Shown here: positions 1 through 7,511 of the stretch, one piece after another
Layout of the letters: every line of letters begins with the position of its first letter
How positions within the stretch are numbered: the stretch's first letter is position 1
From: an uncultured Clostridia bacterium
GTDB taxonomy: Bacteria; Bacillota; Clostridia; Oscillospirales; Acutalibacteraceae
Direction of reading: 5' to 3'
Assembly: GCA_945875045.1 (NCBI GenBank)
Contig: CAMCIX010000067.1
Location: 1-7,557 of the forward strand
DNA length: 7,557 nucleotides
Notes under the pieces: model-generated
The model's input: the letters and a program-made list of their open reading frames with translations, nothing else
Databases searched by the model: none
Told to the model about the DNA's origin: nothing
Translations under genes and position numbers: made by a program

Positions 1-45
1 ACACACTGCATATCGTCGGCAGCGTCAGATGTGTATAAGAGACAG
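1..45 (+). other. Library adapter (Nextera/Tn5) with 12-base tag, not genomic
   Basis: Bases 13-26 are the Nextera read-1 adapter TCGTCGGCAGCGTC and 27-45 are the 19-bp Tn5 mosaic end AGATGTGTATAAGAGACAG. The first 12 bases, ACACACTGCATA, look like a tag or primer tail. The same 45 bases recur inverted at the other end of the window. This is synthetic DNA from library construction and must be trimmed. Genomic sequence starts at 46. Confidence 0.98.
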
Positions 46-3000
46 ATTCAGAGCAAAATACAACAGCTTTAGAATATGAACAATCGGACAGTACCTTTGT
101 TCTCTCTAAATCAAACGTGCAAACAGGTGACTCCGATTATTATCCAGAAACTGCGGATATTGAATCGGAAGCAAATTGCGAATCACAGGAAACAGGGACA
201 TTTGCTGTAACTGCCACCGTTGGAGATCCAATGGTATATCTTACACAAAAATGGTTGAATCAGGAATACGGAGATGTTTCCGGATTTGGCTCCGTTAATG
301 AAAACGGAAAAACGGGATGGGATGTTATATACGGACTGACAAGGGCTTTGCAACACGAATTAGGTATTACAGAGCTGGCAAATAACTTCGGACCGACTAC
401 TCAAAGATTATATAGTCAAGCACCGCTGTACAGACAAGACGGTGTGACAGATAGAAAGTTTGCCATTCTGCAAGGAGCTCTTTGGTGTAAGGGATATAAC
501 CCGGGTTATTATCTTACGGAGGATCCGGACACGGGAATTGTAAGTTTTAAGGAAGTATTTAACGAAAGTGTTGAAAACGCCGTTATTTCTTTGAAAAAAG
601 ACGCAGGGTTACTTAATCCCGATGGGGTTGTTACAGTCAATGTTATGAAAGCTCTCCTTTCCATGGACGCTTTCAAACTCCTTGGTTCGTATTACGGCGG
701 TCGGTCGGAAGTGCGGGCTATACAGCAACAATTAAACAGGACATATGAAGCGTATACCGGATTGAATCCTTGCGATGGTGTTTATGGTCGGAATACCAAC
801 AGGGCGCTGATTTATGCATTTCAGGCCGAGGAAGGCTTACCTGTCAGCGTTTCCTCCGGCACCTTTGGTCCTACTACCAGAACATTGGCTCCGCAAATCC
901 CCTATGAGATCGGAAACGGAGCTGCTAAAAACTATCAGGGTAACTACTATCCAAGCGATTCAATCACGGCATTTACCAAGCTTTTACAATACACATTGCT
1001 GGTTCATGGATTTGGTGACAGCACATTTGACGGTGTATTTTCATCTTCAACCAAAAAAGCAGTCAGAGCGTTCCAACAGCACTATGCTCTTCCTGTGACC
1101 GGAATCGTGAATCTTGATACATGGATGGCTCTGCTTGTCAGCAGCGGTAACCCTAACCGACCTGCAATAGCGGCGGACTGCGCCACAATTTTAAATAAGG
1201 CAAAGGCACAAACCTTATATAACAACGGCTACCGTTATATTGGGCGGTATCTTACCGGAACCTACGGGGGCGGAATCAGTAAGGCTCTCACAGTGGAAGA
1301 AGCCAATATTATTTTGGATGCAGGTCTCCGTTTCTTCCCGATTTATCAGACCAGTGCCAATAAAGAATCCTACTTTACAACAGCACAGGGTACATACGAT
1401 GGTCAGGCAGCCATTACGGCGGCTCGCGCCCTGGGGTTACCAAACGACACGATTATCTATTTTGCAGTTGATTTTGACGCAATGGATTACCAGATAACCA
1501 ATAGTGTAATTCCGTATTTTGAAAATGTTTACGCTGAGGTAAAAACCAGCGGATATAAGGTCGGTATCTACGGTGCCAGAAATGTGTGTACCCGTGTTTC
1601 CAAAGCGGGATATGCGTGCAGCAGCTTTGTGGGAGATATGTCAACCGGATTCAGCGGAAATTTAGGCTTTAAAATTCCTGACAACTGGGCATTTTCTCAA
1701 TTTGCCAATCTTGAAGGGAATAACGCTTTAGGTACAGGTGACGGTAAAATCGAAATAGATAAGGACGCTTTTTCCGGTCGTGATCAAGGCGTTGGAAAAT
1801 TGAACAAGGTCGTGAAAAAAGCAATCTATGTTCTGCCCGGATATATGGGATCAAAGCTTTTTTCGGAAGACGATACGCAATACTGGATCGAAGGCACCGG
1901 AATGAATATCAGTTTGGTGAATGGCGATAATCTGCCTTTAGTGGGCGACATCGCCTCAAACGCGATCAATCGGAAATCCTCCGCATTGATGCTGAACAGT
2001 GACGGGTCAGGCTCTAAAATGCATGCAGACGCCACAAGGGACGCTTACGGTGCAACCAACACCTATCAGGCATTGGTTGAAAAGCTGACAGAAGAATTTG
2101 CCGGGGAATATACGGTTGAGTTTTTCCCATATAATTGGCTTGGCGATTTGAACGATTCCGAAAAGCTGTTACGTCGGGATATTAAAGTCAAGGGATATAC
2201 TAATATCGTGTTTGTAACACACAGCACCGGAGGGCTTTTGGCGTCTGCATTTATAGCCAAAAATCAACAAAGCGCTGATAAAGTGAAAATTGATAAAGCT
2301 ATTTTGGTGGCGGCTCCGTTATTTGGCACCTATTCTGCGTTGGCACCGCTGGAAACCGGTTCGGGCGCTTTAATCAGTTCGAGTTACGAGCTGGTAAACG
2401 GCTTTGCACAGGCGGCGAAATTTGCTGAAGTCAATCCATATTTTTCTCCCGACCTTCGATTAAAGCTGGGCGCTGTAACACTCATATACGATGCCGCAAA
2501 TAATTGGATAAAGGATGTAACACACAATTCTCCCACCACTTATCAATTGTTGCCCAGTGTGGAATATCTGAAACTTATGCCGCAATTATACGAAAACGAG
2601 TTTAAAAAAGGAACGGCCGTTACCACTGCAAGCCGATACTACAGCATTTTGAACGGCAGTGCCAACATCAATTCCAATCTGACAAACGGCAATAACCGCA
2701 GTCATCGGTATTTCCGTGAGACGGTCTTAGGCGGAGATATTGTTTCGGTTTTGCAAACGGTGGATACCGTTTTGATTGCATCGGATAGCGCGGACAAAAA
2801 AACGCCGATCATAGCTGTATACGCCAATAAAATATTTGGAGGAACAAAATTAAAAGAACTTATTTATAGAGGAAAAGACGATTATGCACAAGTGGGTGAT
2901 GGTACTGTTGCCTATTGCAGCGCAACCGCTAATGACGGAAGCGGAGAAAAATTACCAGTTTATACATTTAGCAGGATCGGACATACAGAATTAATATCTT

Positions 3001-4199
3001 ATTATTTGGTTTTGCAACAAATATGTGATGAAATCAATGGCATAATAAGCGATGATACTGCTGATTTGTTTTCTGTTAGTTCTCTTGACGATTCTATAGG
3101 AATGTCGGATCTGATCAAAGTAAACTATACCGCCGATGTTCTTGTTGAGGCAATAGTGTATGATAGAGATAACACCGAGATTGCGAAAGCGTCTCCCGAT
3201 GATTTCTTTGGATTTGACGGTGATAGCTTGATTTACTGCTCCTATGCCGAACAAGGACAAGCAAACAGCAGCGATGCAACGATCTATTTTCCGGCAGAGG
3301 GCTGCCGATTAGTGTTTCGGTATGGCAACAGTGCCGATGTGGATGTAAACTTTCAAGCAGAGGTATCCACATTGCATAATGATGGGTTAAAAGATGTAAG
3401 TGTTACAAGCATGGTAAGTAAAACAACTGCAGACGGACTTATTCTGTCTTTGGACGGAACGACTGCTCCGCTTGACAACACAAACCTTTCAGCTATCGTG
3501 GGCGGCGCTTCTCAAAACCATCTGACCGAATGGGAATTGCCGAGCAAGTTGGAACTGATTTTAGGTCAAACAAAAACCGTTTCTATTTTAGGGGAAGATG
3601 CAGATTTAGTATCCTCATCATTAGAATGGAGCTCCTCCGATGAACAGGTAATTAAGGTTTCTTCCTCAGGTGTAGTCACGGCTATAGGATACGGAAAAGC
3701 CACCGTTACCGCGACGGACGGAAACAAAACCTCTTCCTGTGCCGTCACGGTGCCGCAGAATGCAACCTCTGTATCGTTTTCCGATCTTTCCTTAACAGTT
3801 GGCGAAAGGACGCCTCTTGAACCTATTTTTTATCCTGCCACTTCAACTGAAACCGAACTCACCTATACATATGATACAGCAAGTATTGTATCTGTTGATG
3901 AATACAGTGTACTCCATGCACTGGCGGCAGGAACGGTAACAATAACCGCAACAACAGATTATGGAATTACAACCTCCTTTGTTGTTACAGTAACAGACCC
4001 GGACTTTATTATTAAGCCCGGCGATATTAATGACGACGGATTTACAGACATAAGGGATTTGGTTCGTTTTAAAAAGTATCTTGCGGGAATGATAACGTTG
4101 ACCGGCAGAGCGTTTACCGCCGCCAATTTACAATCAGATCAGGAAATCAATACGCAGGATATGGTCAAATTGCGTCAATTGTTATTGGGTATTGAGTGA
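46..4199 (+). CDS. Multidomain exported protein: peptidoglycan-binding repeats, DUF1906, LCAT-like hydrolase, Big_2 x2, dockerin (5' partial)
   Basis: The frame is open through the adapter boundary, so the true start and any signal peptide are missing; first complete codon is at 48. Residues are numbered from an internal GTG at 117 (1,360 aa). About 39-350: four PG_binding_1-like repeats; the last two are clearest (DGVYGRNTNRALIYAFQ, FDGVFSSSTKKAVRAFQQ). About 352-557: Rv2525c-like (DUF1906) TIM-barrel domain, with Asp354 and the family-type FAVDFD strand (Asp452, Asp454). About 567-970: LCAT/lipase-type alpha/beta hydrolase opening with LPGYMGSKL, with Ser703 in THSTGG, Asp928 in GDGTV and His956 in RIGHTEL as the probable triad. 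About 1139-1213 and 1219-1293: Big_2 Ig-like domains. 1302-1360: type I dockerin with one good calcium loop (Asp1303-Asp1314) and one degenerate loop. Inferred role: extracellular, possibly cohesin-attached, acting on cell wall and an ester or lipid substrate. Domains are fairly certain; substrate is unknown. A lipoprotein gene follows after 11 bp. Confidence 0.9.
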
Positions 4200-4203
4200 G
4201 GTG
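4198..4203 (+). promoter_or_regulatory. Ribosome binding site of the lipoprotein gene
   Basis: GAGGTG lies 7 nt before the ATG at 4211 and overlaps the TGA stop (4197-4199) of the large upstream gene. It supports ATG 4211 over the in-frame GTG at 4196, which has no such site in front of it. The overlap suggests reinitiation-type coupling of the two genes. Confidence 0.75.
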
Positions 4204-4210
4204 TTTGATA

Positions 4211-4735
4211 ATGAATAGAATCACAAAATTTCTGGCGTGGCTATGTATCATAACCTGTTGTCTTTCTTGCGTGGGTTGTGAGAAAAAAGCTGAGCCTCAG
4301 CCAATTCTTAAAGTAATTACCGGTACACAGGTTGGGGTTACCATTTTCTCATATAAGCGATACTATATTGTATATGATAATGGGAAAGTGAAAAAAATGT
4401 CAGAGTTTACTCCCTCCGAATCGGTTGCTTATGCCTTTAATCCGGATGCGGAGAAAGAAAATGAACCATACTTATACTTGATCAACACTAATACTGAAGA
4501 ATGCGAAACATGGAATAATATTGCCAAAAGTATTATATCATTGACAAATAATAGTGATAATATTTCTTTCCCGGGAGCACTAAATTATATAAATGAAAGA
4601 TATTATTTTACAGCTTCAATAAGTAAAAAAAATTCTGAAGTAAATGCTATATTTGAATATATGAAATCAGATAGTTCTATCCGGGAAGTAGGTACTTTTA
4701 AAGGGAGTATCACACATGTGGAAGCATATCATTAA
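4211..4735 (+). CDS. Small lipoprotein of unknown function
   Basis: A 174-aa protein starting at the ATG that follows a well-spaced GAGGTG. The N-terminus has Arg3 and Lys6, a hydrophobic stretch (about residues 7-22) and a lipobox-like V21-G22-C23 followed by charged EKK. It is therefore predicted to be a lipid-anchored protein on the outer face of the membrane; the -3 position is Cys, not the usual Leu. The mature part has beta-rich, aromatic segments such as RYYIVYDNGKVKK and INERYYFTASIS, reminiscent of propeller-type repeats but too short for a full propeller. I do not recognise a family. It sits 11 bp after the multidomain enzyme and is very likely co-transcribed, and a terminator follows at 4768. 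A C-terminal truncation is possible, but there is no sign of a continuing frame. A role with the upstream enzyme is only inferred from this linkage. Confidence 0.8.
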   Translation: MNRITKFLAWLCIITCCLSCVGCEKKAEPQPILKVITGTQVGVTIFSYKRYYIVYDNGKVKKMSEFTPSESVAYAFNPDAEKENEPYLYLINTNTEECETWNNIAKSIISLTNNSDNISFPGALNYINERYYFTASISKKNSEVNAIFEYMKSDSSIREVGTFKGSITHVEAYH

Positions 4736-4767
4736 AGCACAATGATTCAAAAAAACTAAAAATAGAT

Positions 4768-4803
4768 AAACCGCAGATTTTCAAATTTGAAAGTCTACGG
4801 TTT
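4768..4803. terminator. Strong intrinsic terminator, probably bidirectional
   Basis: The arms 4768-4785 (AAACCGCAGATTTTCAAA) and 4786-4803 (TTTGAAAGTCTACGGTTT) form an 18-bp stem with one C-A mismatch and one G-T wobble. The stem is an almost perfect palindrome, so a few central pairs must open to form the loop. On the + strand it ends in TTTTATT; on the - strand it is followed by a T-rich tract (the complement of 4749-4767). It lies between the convergent lipoprotein and relaxase genes and would stop transcripts from both. Confidence 0.85.
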
Positions 4804-4860
4804 TATTCACCAATTATTATTGCGAATTTTATAGTGAAGAGCTCCTTTGTCTCAAACTTG

Positions 4861-4880
4861 CGACAGCGTAATAACTGTCG
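4861..4880. repeat. Short inverted repeat in the convergent intergenic gap
   Basis: CGACAG (4861-4866) and CTGTCG (4875-4880) are perfect 6-bp arms around the 8-nt loop CGTAATAA. On the + strand the right arm is followed by ATAAAAATAAAA, not a T-run, and on the - strand there is no T-run directly after it, so it is a poor terminator. It lies 31 bp beyond the relaxase stop and could be an element-end or recombinase site, or simply an mRNA 3' hairpin. Function is not established. Confidence 0.45.
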
Positions 4881-4910
4881 ATAAAAATAAAAGCTTAGAT
4901 TCGAGTGCTT

Positions 4911-6242
4911 TTACATACTCTGTTCATAGCTGTTTTCATAATCGCTCTGCTCGGGACGGATACCAAGCGCTGCCTTCTTCTGTGCGATTTTGTGACGAAG
5001 CTTACTGTCTACCTGACTGCGTAATTTTTCATCACGGTCATTGTAGCTTTGGCTGATTGCGCACAATAGTTCGCAGACGATTCTGCCGAACAGAGAGACG
5101 GTATTATGGTGGGGAGTATAATTATCCGTATGCTGTGTATTATTAAACTCCGTCGCCGCCTTGACAATAACATTTTTAATACTGCGAAACTCTTTGTTAT
5201 TTTCAAGCGGAATATCCGATGTTTTCTTTTCGCTGTAGAGCGAAAGCTTTTCACGGTTAATCTCATTCCATTTTGAATAAAGTTCAGCGATATCCTTGTC
5301 CTTTGCAAGCTCGGCGACAATGATATCTACCGTTTCTTTTACTTCTTTCGGCAGATAACCGTAAACCTTTTTGCCCTTAACAGATTTTAATTGCTCAGCA
5401 AGTTTATTGAATAAGGTTTCAAGCTGTGGTGTTAAGGTATAACCGGTTTCTTCAAAATGCTTTACCAATACTTTGAACCTGTTTTTCACCATCTCTCGCT
5501 GTTTGGTCTGCATTTCAAAGAGACGGTACTGCTCACCGCGAAATATTTCGTTGCCGAACAGACTGCGCATATCATTAATGGAACGCTTTGTTATCCAGCC
5601 TTGTTTTTCATCGGCGGAATAGACCATCAGATGCACATGCGGATGATGATCTTTGTTGTGGAACGCGGCATACCAACGAAGATTTATTAAATCTATATTG
5701 TGGGCGTCGGCAATTTCAGCAACGTTACTGCGAATTAAATCACGCCATCGGGAAGGATTGTTATATTGCAGGCGTTCGGCGTCCTCACGGCGCAAACTTA
5801 TAACATGAGTCCATATAATTCCTTTGTGATTGGAAACTTCCTCGGCAATTTCTTCGAGATTAATTTTATCATCGGTCTGAGAAAACAAACCGTGTGAGCC
5901 TAACTTTTCAACACTGGGGCGCTCTGCATAATACTTTACAAGATTTTTAACACCATTAAGTCTGTCGATGTTACGTTCGATAACCGTGTCAATAAATTCC
6001 GTAGCATTGGATTTGGAAGACTCTTTGAGATAATCTTCATATTCAAGATAGTCTTTCGTTTCGGGGAAGGTATCGAGAATATTTTTAATGAGTCTTTGCT
6101 GACGGACGGTTGACGGTGAGCGGTCGATACCGACCGCCACCTCTTCCACGCTTTCGCGCGTTGCCATATATCGCAGGAGCTTACCTGCGTTTGATGATTT
6201 AGGATTGCGCATATACCGACTTGTGAATATAATTTTTGGCAT
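4911..6242 (-). CDS. Relaxase, Firmicutes MobP3/MobL type
   Basis: A 443-aa DNA-strand transferase expected to nick oriT and lead a single strand into the mating channel. The N-terminus MPKIIFTSRYMRN carries Tyr10, a candidate for the tyrosine that bonds covalently to DNA (Tyr25 is an alternative). The metal-binding histidine cluster is AAFHNKDHHPHVHLMVYS, with His195, His199, His200, His202 and His204, on a strand after LRWYAAF as in HUH-type relaxases. The C-terminal third (about 240-443) is charged and helical (many Lys/Glu) with no enzyme motif, probably for relaxosome contacts. The start overlaps the stop of the upstream MobC-like gene as TAATG, indicating translational coupling; only a weak purine-rich site precedes it. 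Length is near that of other small Firmicutes relaxases, so it looks intact. The exact Mob subfamily is from memory of the motif, not a search. Confidence 0.88.
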   Translation of the reverse strand: MPKIIFTSRYMRNPKSSNAGKLLRYMATRESVEEVAVGIDRSPSTVRQQRLIKNILDTFPETKDYLEYEDYLKESSKSNATEFIDTVIERNIDRLNGVKNLVKYYAERPSVEKLGSHGLFSQTDDKINLEEIAEEVSNHKGIIWTHVISLRREDAERLQYNNPSRWRDLIRSNVAEIADAHNIDLINLRWYAAFHNKDHHPHVHLMVYSADEKQGWITKRSINDMRSLFGNEIFRGEQYRLFEMQTKQREMVKNRFKVLVKHFEETGYTLTPQLETLFNKLAEQLKSVKGKKVYGYLPKEVKETVDIIVAELAKDKDIAELYSKWNEINREKLSLYSEKKTSDIPLENNKEFRSIKNVIVKAATEFNNTQHTDNYTPHHNTVSLFGRIVCELLCAISQSYNDRDEKLRSQVDSKLRHKIAQKKAALGIRPEQSDYENSYEQSM

Positions 6243-6694
6243 TAGTATTCACCGCCGTCCTTATTAAAATAATCGTAGTCGGTGTAGGCGTTACCGCGCT
6301 TGAGCGTATCTTCAAGTGTAATAATACCGTTTGTCAAAGCAACCTTTTCGGCACACCACTTTTGAAGTTCTTCAAGATAGTCGGAATAGAATTCTTTTTC
6401 GTCTGCAACAATTTGTGTGAGCATAGAGAGCTGCACCGCCATTTTGAAAATAATTTCAGAGAGATTGTGCTCAATGTTTTTCATTTCACCCTTGATACTT
6501 GATGCGAGTATGGGTGAAATATAATTCAGATTTTTGCCTTGCCTTAGATATCCGAGATAAAATTCTATCGCTTTCAGGACAAACGCATTGAGTGAACGGA
6601 CATGTGCGTCATCCATCCTTTCTTGAATTTCCTGCTTAATCTCATAATCCATACGGATGGTTAAAGTGTATTTTTCTTCTATGTTTTTGCTCAT
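6242..6694 (-). CDS. MobC-like relaxosome accessory protein (ribbon-helix-helix)
   Basis: A 150-aa protein. The N-terminal segment KYTLTIRMDYEIKQEIQERM followed by SLNAFVLKAIEFYLGYL has the beta strand - helix - helix pattern of ribbon-helix-helix DNA-binding proteins, with SLNAFV at the usual turn before the second helix. The remainder (about 60-150) is helical and lacks recognisable catalytic residues. Proteins of this kind bind oriT and help the relaxase open and nick DNA; many also repress their own operon. The ATG at 6694 is preceded by AGGAGA at good spacing. The stop codon shares one base with the relaxase start. The gap directly upstream holds hairpins suited to be its binding region. 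The family assignment rests on fold pattern and position. Confidence 0.82.
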   Translation of the reverse strand: MSKNIEEKYTLTIRMDYEIKQEIQERMDDAHVRSLNAFVLKAIEFYLGYLRQGKNLNYISPILASSIKGEMKNIEHNLSEIIFKMAVQLSMLTQIVADEKEFYSDYLEELQKWCAEKVALTNGIITLEDTLKRGNAYTDYDYFNKDGGEY

Positions 6695-6707
6695 AATGTC
6701 TCCTTTC

Positions 6708-6718
6708 GCTAAGATAGC
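6708..6718. promoter_or_regulatory. Small palindrome just upstream of the MobC-like gene (possible operator)
   Basis: GCTAAGATAGC has perfect 4-bp arms (GCTA/TAGC) around AGA. It lies 14 bp upstream of the MobC-like start, immediately before the ribosome binding site. Ribbon-helix-helix proteins commonly bind such short palindromes, so autoregulation is possible, but a single 4-bp-arm palindrome is weak evidence. Confidence 0.3.
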
Positions 6719-6802
6719 ATAAATTTGTGTTTGCGACGCCTATTAAAAGCCCTAAACGGTCGGCTCTGCCGTCCGATGCGGTGCCGTGCGTGACAGCGCA
6801 CT
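6719..6802 (-). other. Candidate origin of transfer (oriT) region
   Basis: This non-coding gap directly precedes the MobC-relaxase pair, where oriT usually lies. It holds two hairpins. The first, CGGTCGGC (6757-6764), TCT, GCCGTCCG (6768-6775), has one T-T mismatch. The second is GTGCG (6786-6790), TGACAG, CGCAC (6797-6801). Between the first hairpin and the MobC start the - strand is AT-rich (CGTTTAGGGCTTTTAATAGG, then CAAACACAAATTTATGC), a typical setting for strand opening. No nic site can be fixed from sequence alone. The GC hairpin followed by TTTAGGGCTTTT could alternatively act as a weak terminator after the upstream winged-helix gene. Confidence 0.5.
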
Positions 6803-7267
6803 TTAACCTGCTTCGAATAATGACGACCGCGAAGCGCCTGAAATACTGTGTTTACGGTCGTATTCTTCGAGTTTGCGGATGGCGTTAAGCCTTGCCGTTT
6901 CCAGTTCGGCTTTTCTTAATTGCTGTGCATTAAAATAGTCAACAGCCTCCTTTATGGGTCGTATGGTATAAAGCAGATTGCCGTTTTGTTTCTTGCCGGA
7001 TTTCAAGGAAATCATTGTAGGCTCGGTAGAAATTAATTGTTTTTCTTCAAGACCTTTTATATATTTCCTCACTGTATTGCGGGACATTTTAAGTGCTCGA
7101 CCTATGGTTTTGTAGCTTGGGTGACACTGAAAAGTTTTTCTGTCCTCGCAGTACATCAAATAAGCATAGACAGAAATTTCTCCGCTATAGAGTCCCAGAG
7201 AAAATATTTCATTCGGCAGAGGAAAATAATTTTTGAGTGCGTTTCTGTTTTGACGATTATATTTCAC
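6803..7267 (-). CDS. Winged-helix DNA-binding protein (HTH_36 / RepA N-terminal-like)
   Basis: A 154-aa protein starting at GTG 7267, with GGAGG 6 nt upstream (7274-7278). Residues about 14-80 (from YFPLPNEIFSLGL through HPSYKTIGRALKMSRNTVRKYIKGLEEKQLIS) match the winged-helix pattern of HTH_36 and replication-initiator-like proteins on Firmicutes mobile elements. The recognition helix is around MSRNTVRKYIKGL. The C-terminal half (about 100-145) is a charged helix, possibly a coiled coil, with no further domain. Its first 11 bp overlap the end of the excisionase-like gene, so the two are translationally coupled. Likely role: transcriptional control of the element or help in its replication or mobilization. 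It is too short to be a full replication initiator, and a regulatory role is more likely. Its stop is just before the candidate oriT. Confidence 0.78.
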   Translation of the reverse strand: MKYNRQNRNALKNYFPLPNEIFSLGLYSGEISVYAYLMYCEDRKTFQCHPSYKTIGRALKMSRNTVRKYIKGLEEKQLISTEPTMISLKSGKKQNGNLLYTIRPIKEAVDYFNAQQLRKAELETARLNAIRKLEEYDRKHSISGASRSSLFEAG

Positions 7268-7460
7268 AGTTTACCTCCACCCATTCGCGGAACTTTTCTT
7301 TAGGCACGATAAGTCTTGAGCCGATGCGCAGAGACGGAAATCCTTTTTCGTGCATCAGCTCATAGCTGCTTGAGATAGATATGCCGAGGAGCTTTGCCAC
7401 CGTTTCCGCATTGAGGAACAGCGGCAGTTCATCGTAGCTTTTATAATTTGATTCCTTCAT
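7257..7460 (-). CDS. Excisionase-like MerR/HTH_17 DNA-binding protein
   Basis: A 67-aa protein beginning MKESNYKSYDELPLFLNAET. The core FLNAETVAKLLGISISSSYELM followed by FPSLRIGSRLIVPKEKFREWVE is the classic excisionase-family winged helix: helix-turn-helix around VAKLLGISISSSYELM, then the wing with IGSRLIVPK. Such small proteins direct excision by an element's integrase and can regulate transfer genes. The start is ATG 7460 with GGAGG 5 nt before it. The same frame runs on upstream to an ATG inside the library adapter, giving a false N-terminus beginning MYKRQ that must be discarded. No integrase is seen; it would have to lie beyond the window. The gene's end overlaps the GTG start of the winged-helix gene by 11 bp. 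The fold is confident; the excision role is inferred from family and neighbours. Confidence 0.85.
   Translation of the reverse strand: MKESNYKSYDELPLFLNAETVAKLLGISISSSYELMHEKGFPSLRIGSRLIVPKEKFREWVEVNCEI
7274..7278 (-). promoter_or_regulatory. Ribosome binding site for the GTG start of the winged-helix gene
   Basis: GGAGG on the - strand lies 6 nt before the GTG at 7267, inside the last codons of the excisionase-like gene. It justifies choosing a GTG start that overlaps the preceding gene. Confidence 0.8.
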
Positions 7461-7465
7461 TTTAA

Positions 7466-7470
7466 CCTCC
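7466..7470 (-). promoter_or_regulatory. Ribosome binding site of the excisionase-like gene
   Basis: GGAGG on the - strand lies 5 nt before ATG 7460. It fixes the true start and shows that the upstream in-frame extension into the adapter is not real. Confidence 0.85.
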
Positions 7471-7511
7471 CAAGTCGAATAGATGTTTTCTTCACATTTC
7501 AAATTATCTAC

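Noticed and set aside
117..119. GTG at 117 as the start of the giant protein
   Set aside because: The frame stays open upstream to the adapter, no ribosome binding site precedes the GTG, and there is no signal peptide after it, as would be needed for an exported protein. The gene is simply cut at its 5' end.
2991..3372. Open frames on the - strand across the hydrolase/Ig region
   Set aside because: They lie antisense within the giant gene, have no ribosome binding sites, and show low-complexity, non-protein-like composition. The + strand frame has clear domains throughout.
4196..4198. GTG at 4196 as the lipoprotein start
   Set aside because: It lies within the stop region of the upstream gene with no ribosome binding site. 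The ATG at 4211 has GAGGTG at 7 nt and gives a cleaner signal peptide.
4847..5056. Open frame on the + strand from 4847 reaching into the relaxase 3' end
   Set aside because: Its sequence is Cys/Ser/His-rich without family features, no ribosome binding site is evident, and most of it is the antisense of the relaxase.
6236..6502. Open frame on the + strand opposite the MobC-like gene
   Set aside because: It is antisense to a gene with a clear ribbon-helix-helix pattern and coupled start and stop, and it has no ribosome binding site or recognisable motif.
6757..6775. GC hairpin as an intrinsic terminator of the winged-helix gene
   Set aside because: The T-run after it on the - strand is interrupted (TTTAGGGCTTTT) and the stem has a mismatch. 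Its location before the MobC-relaxase pair fits an oriT element better, though a weak terminator role is not excluded.
7503..7508. GATAAT on the - strand as a -10 box for the excisionase operon
   Set aside because: It is plausible at 43 nt before the start, but the -35 region is replaced by adapter, so a promoter cannot be supported.
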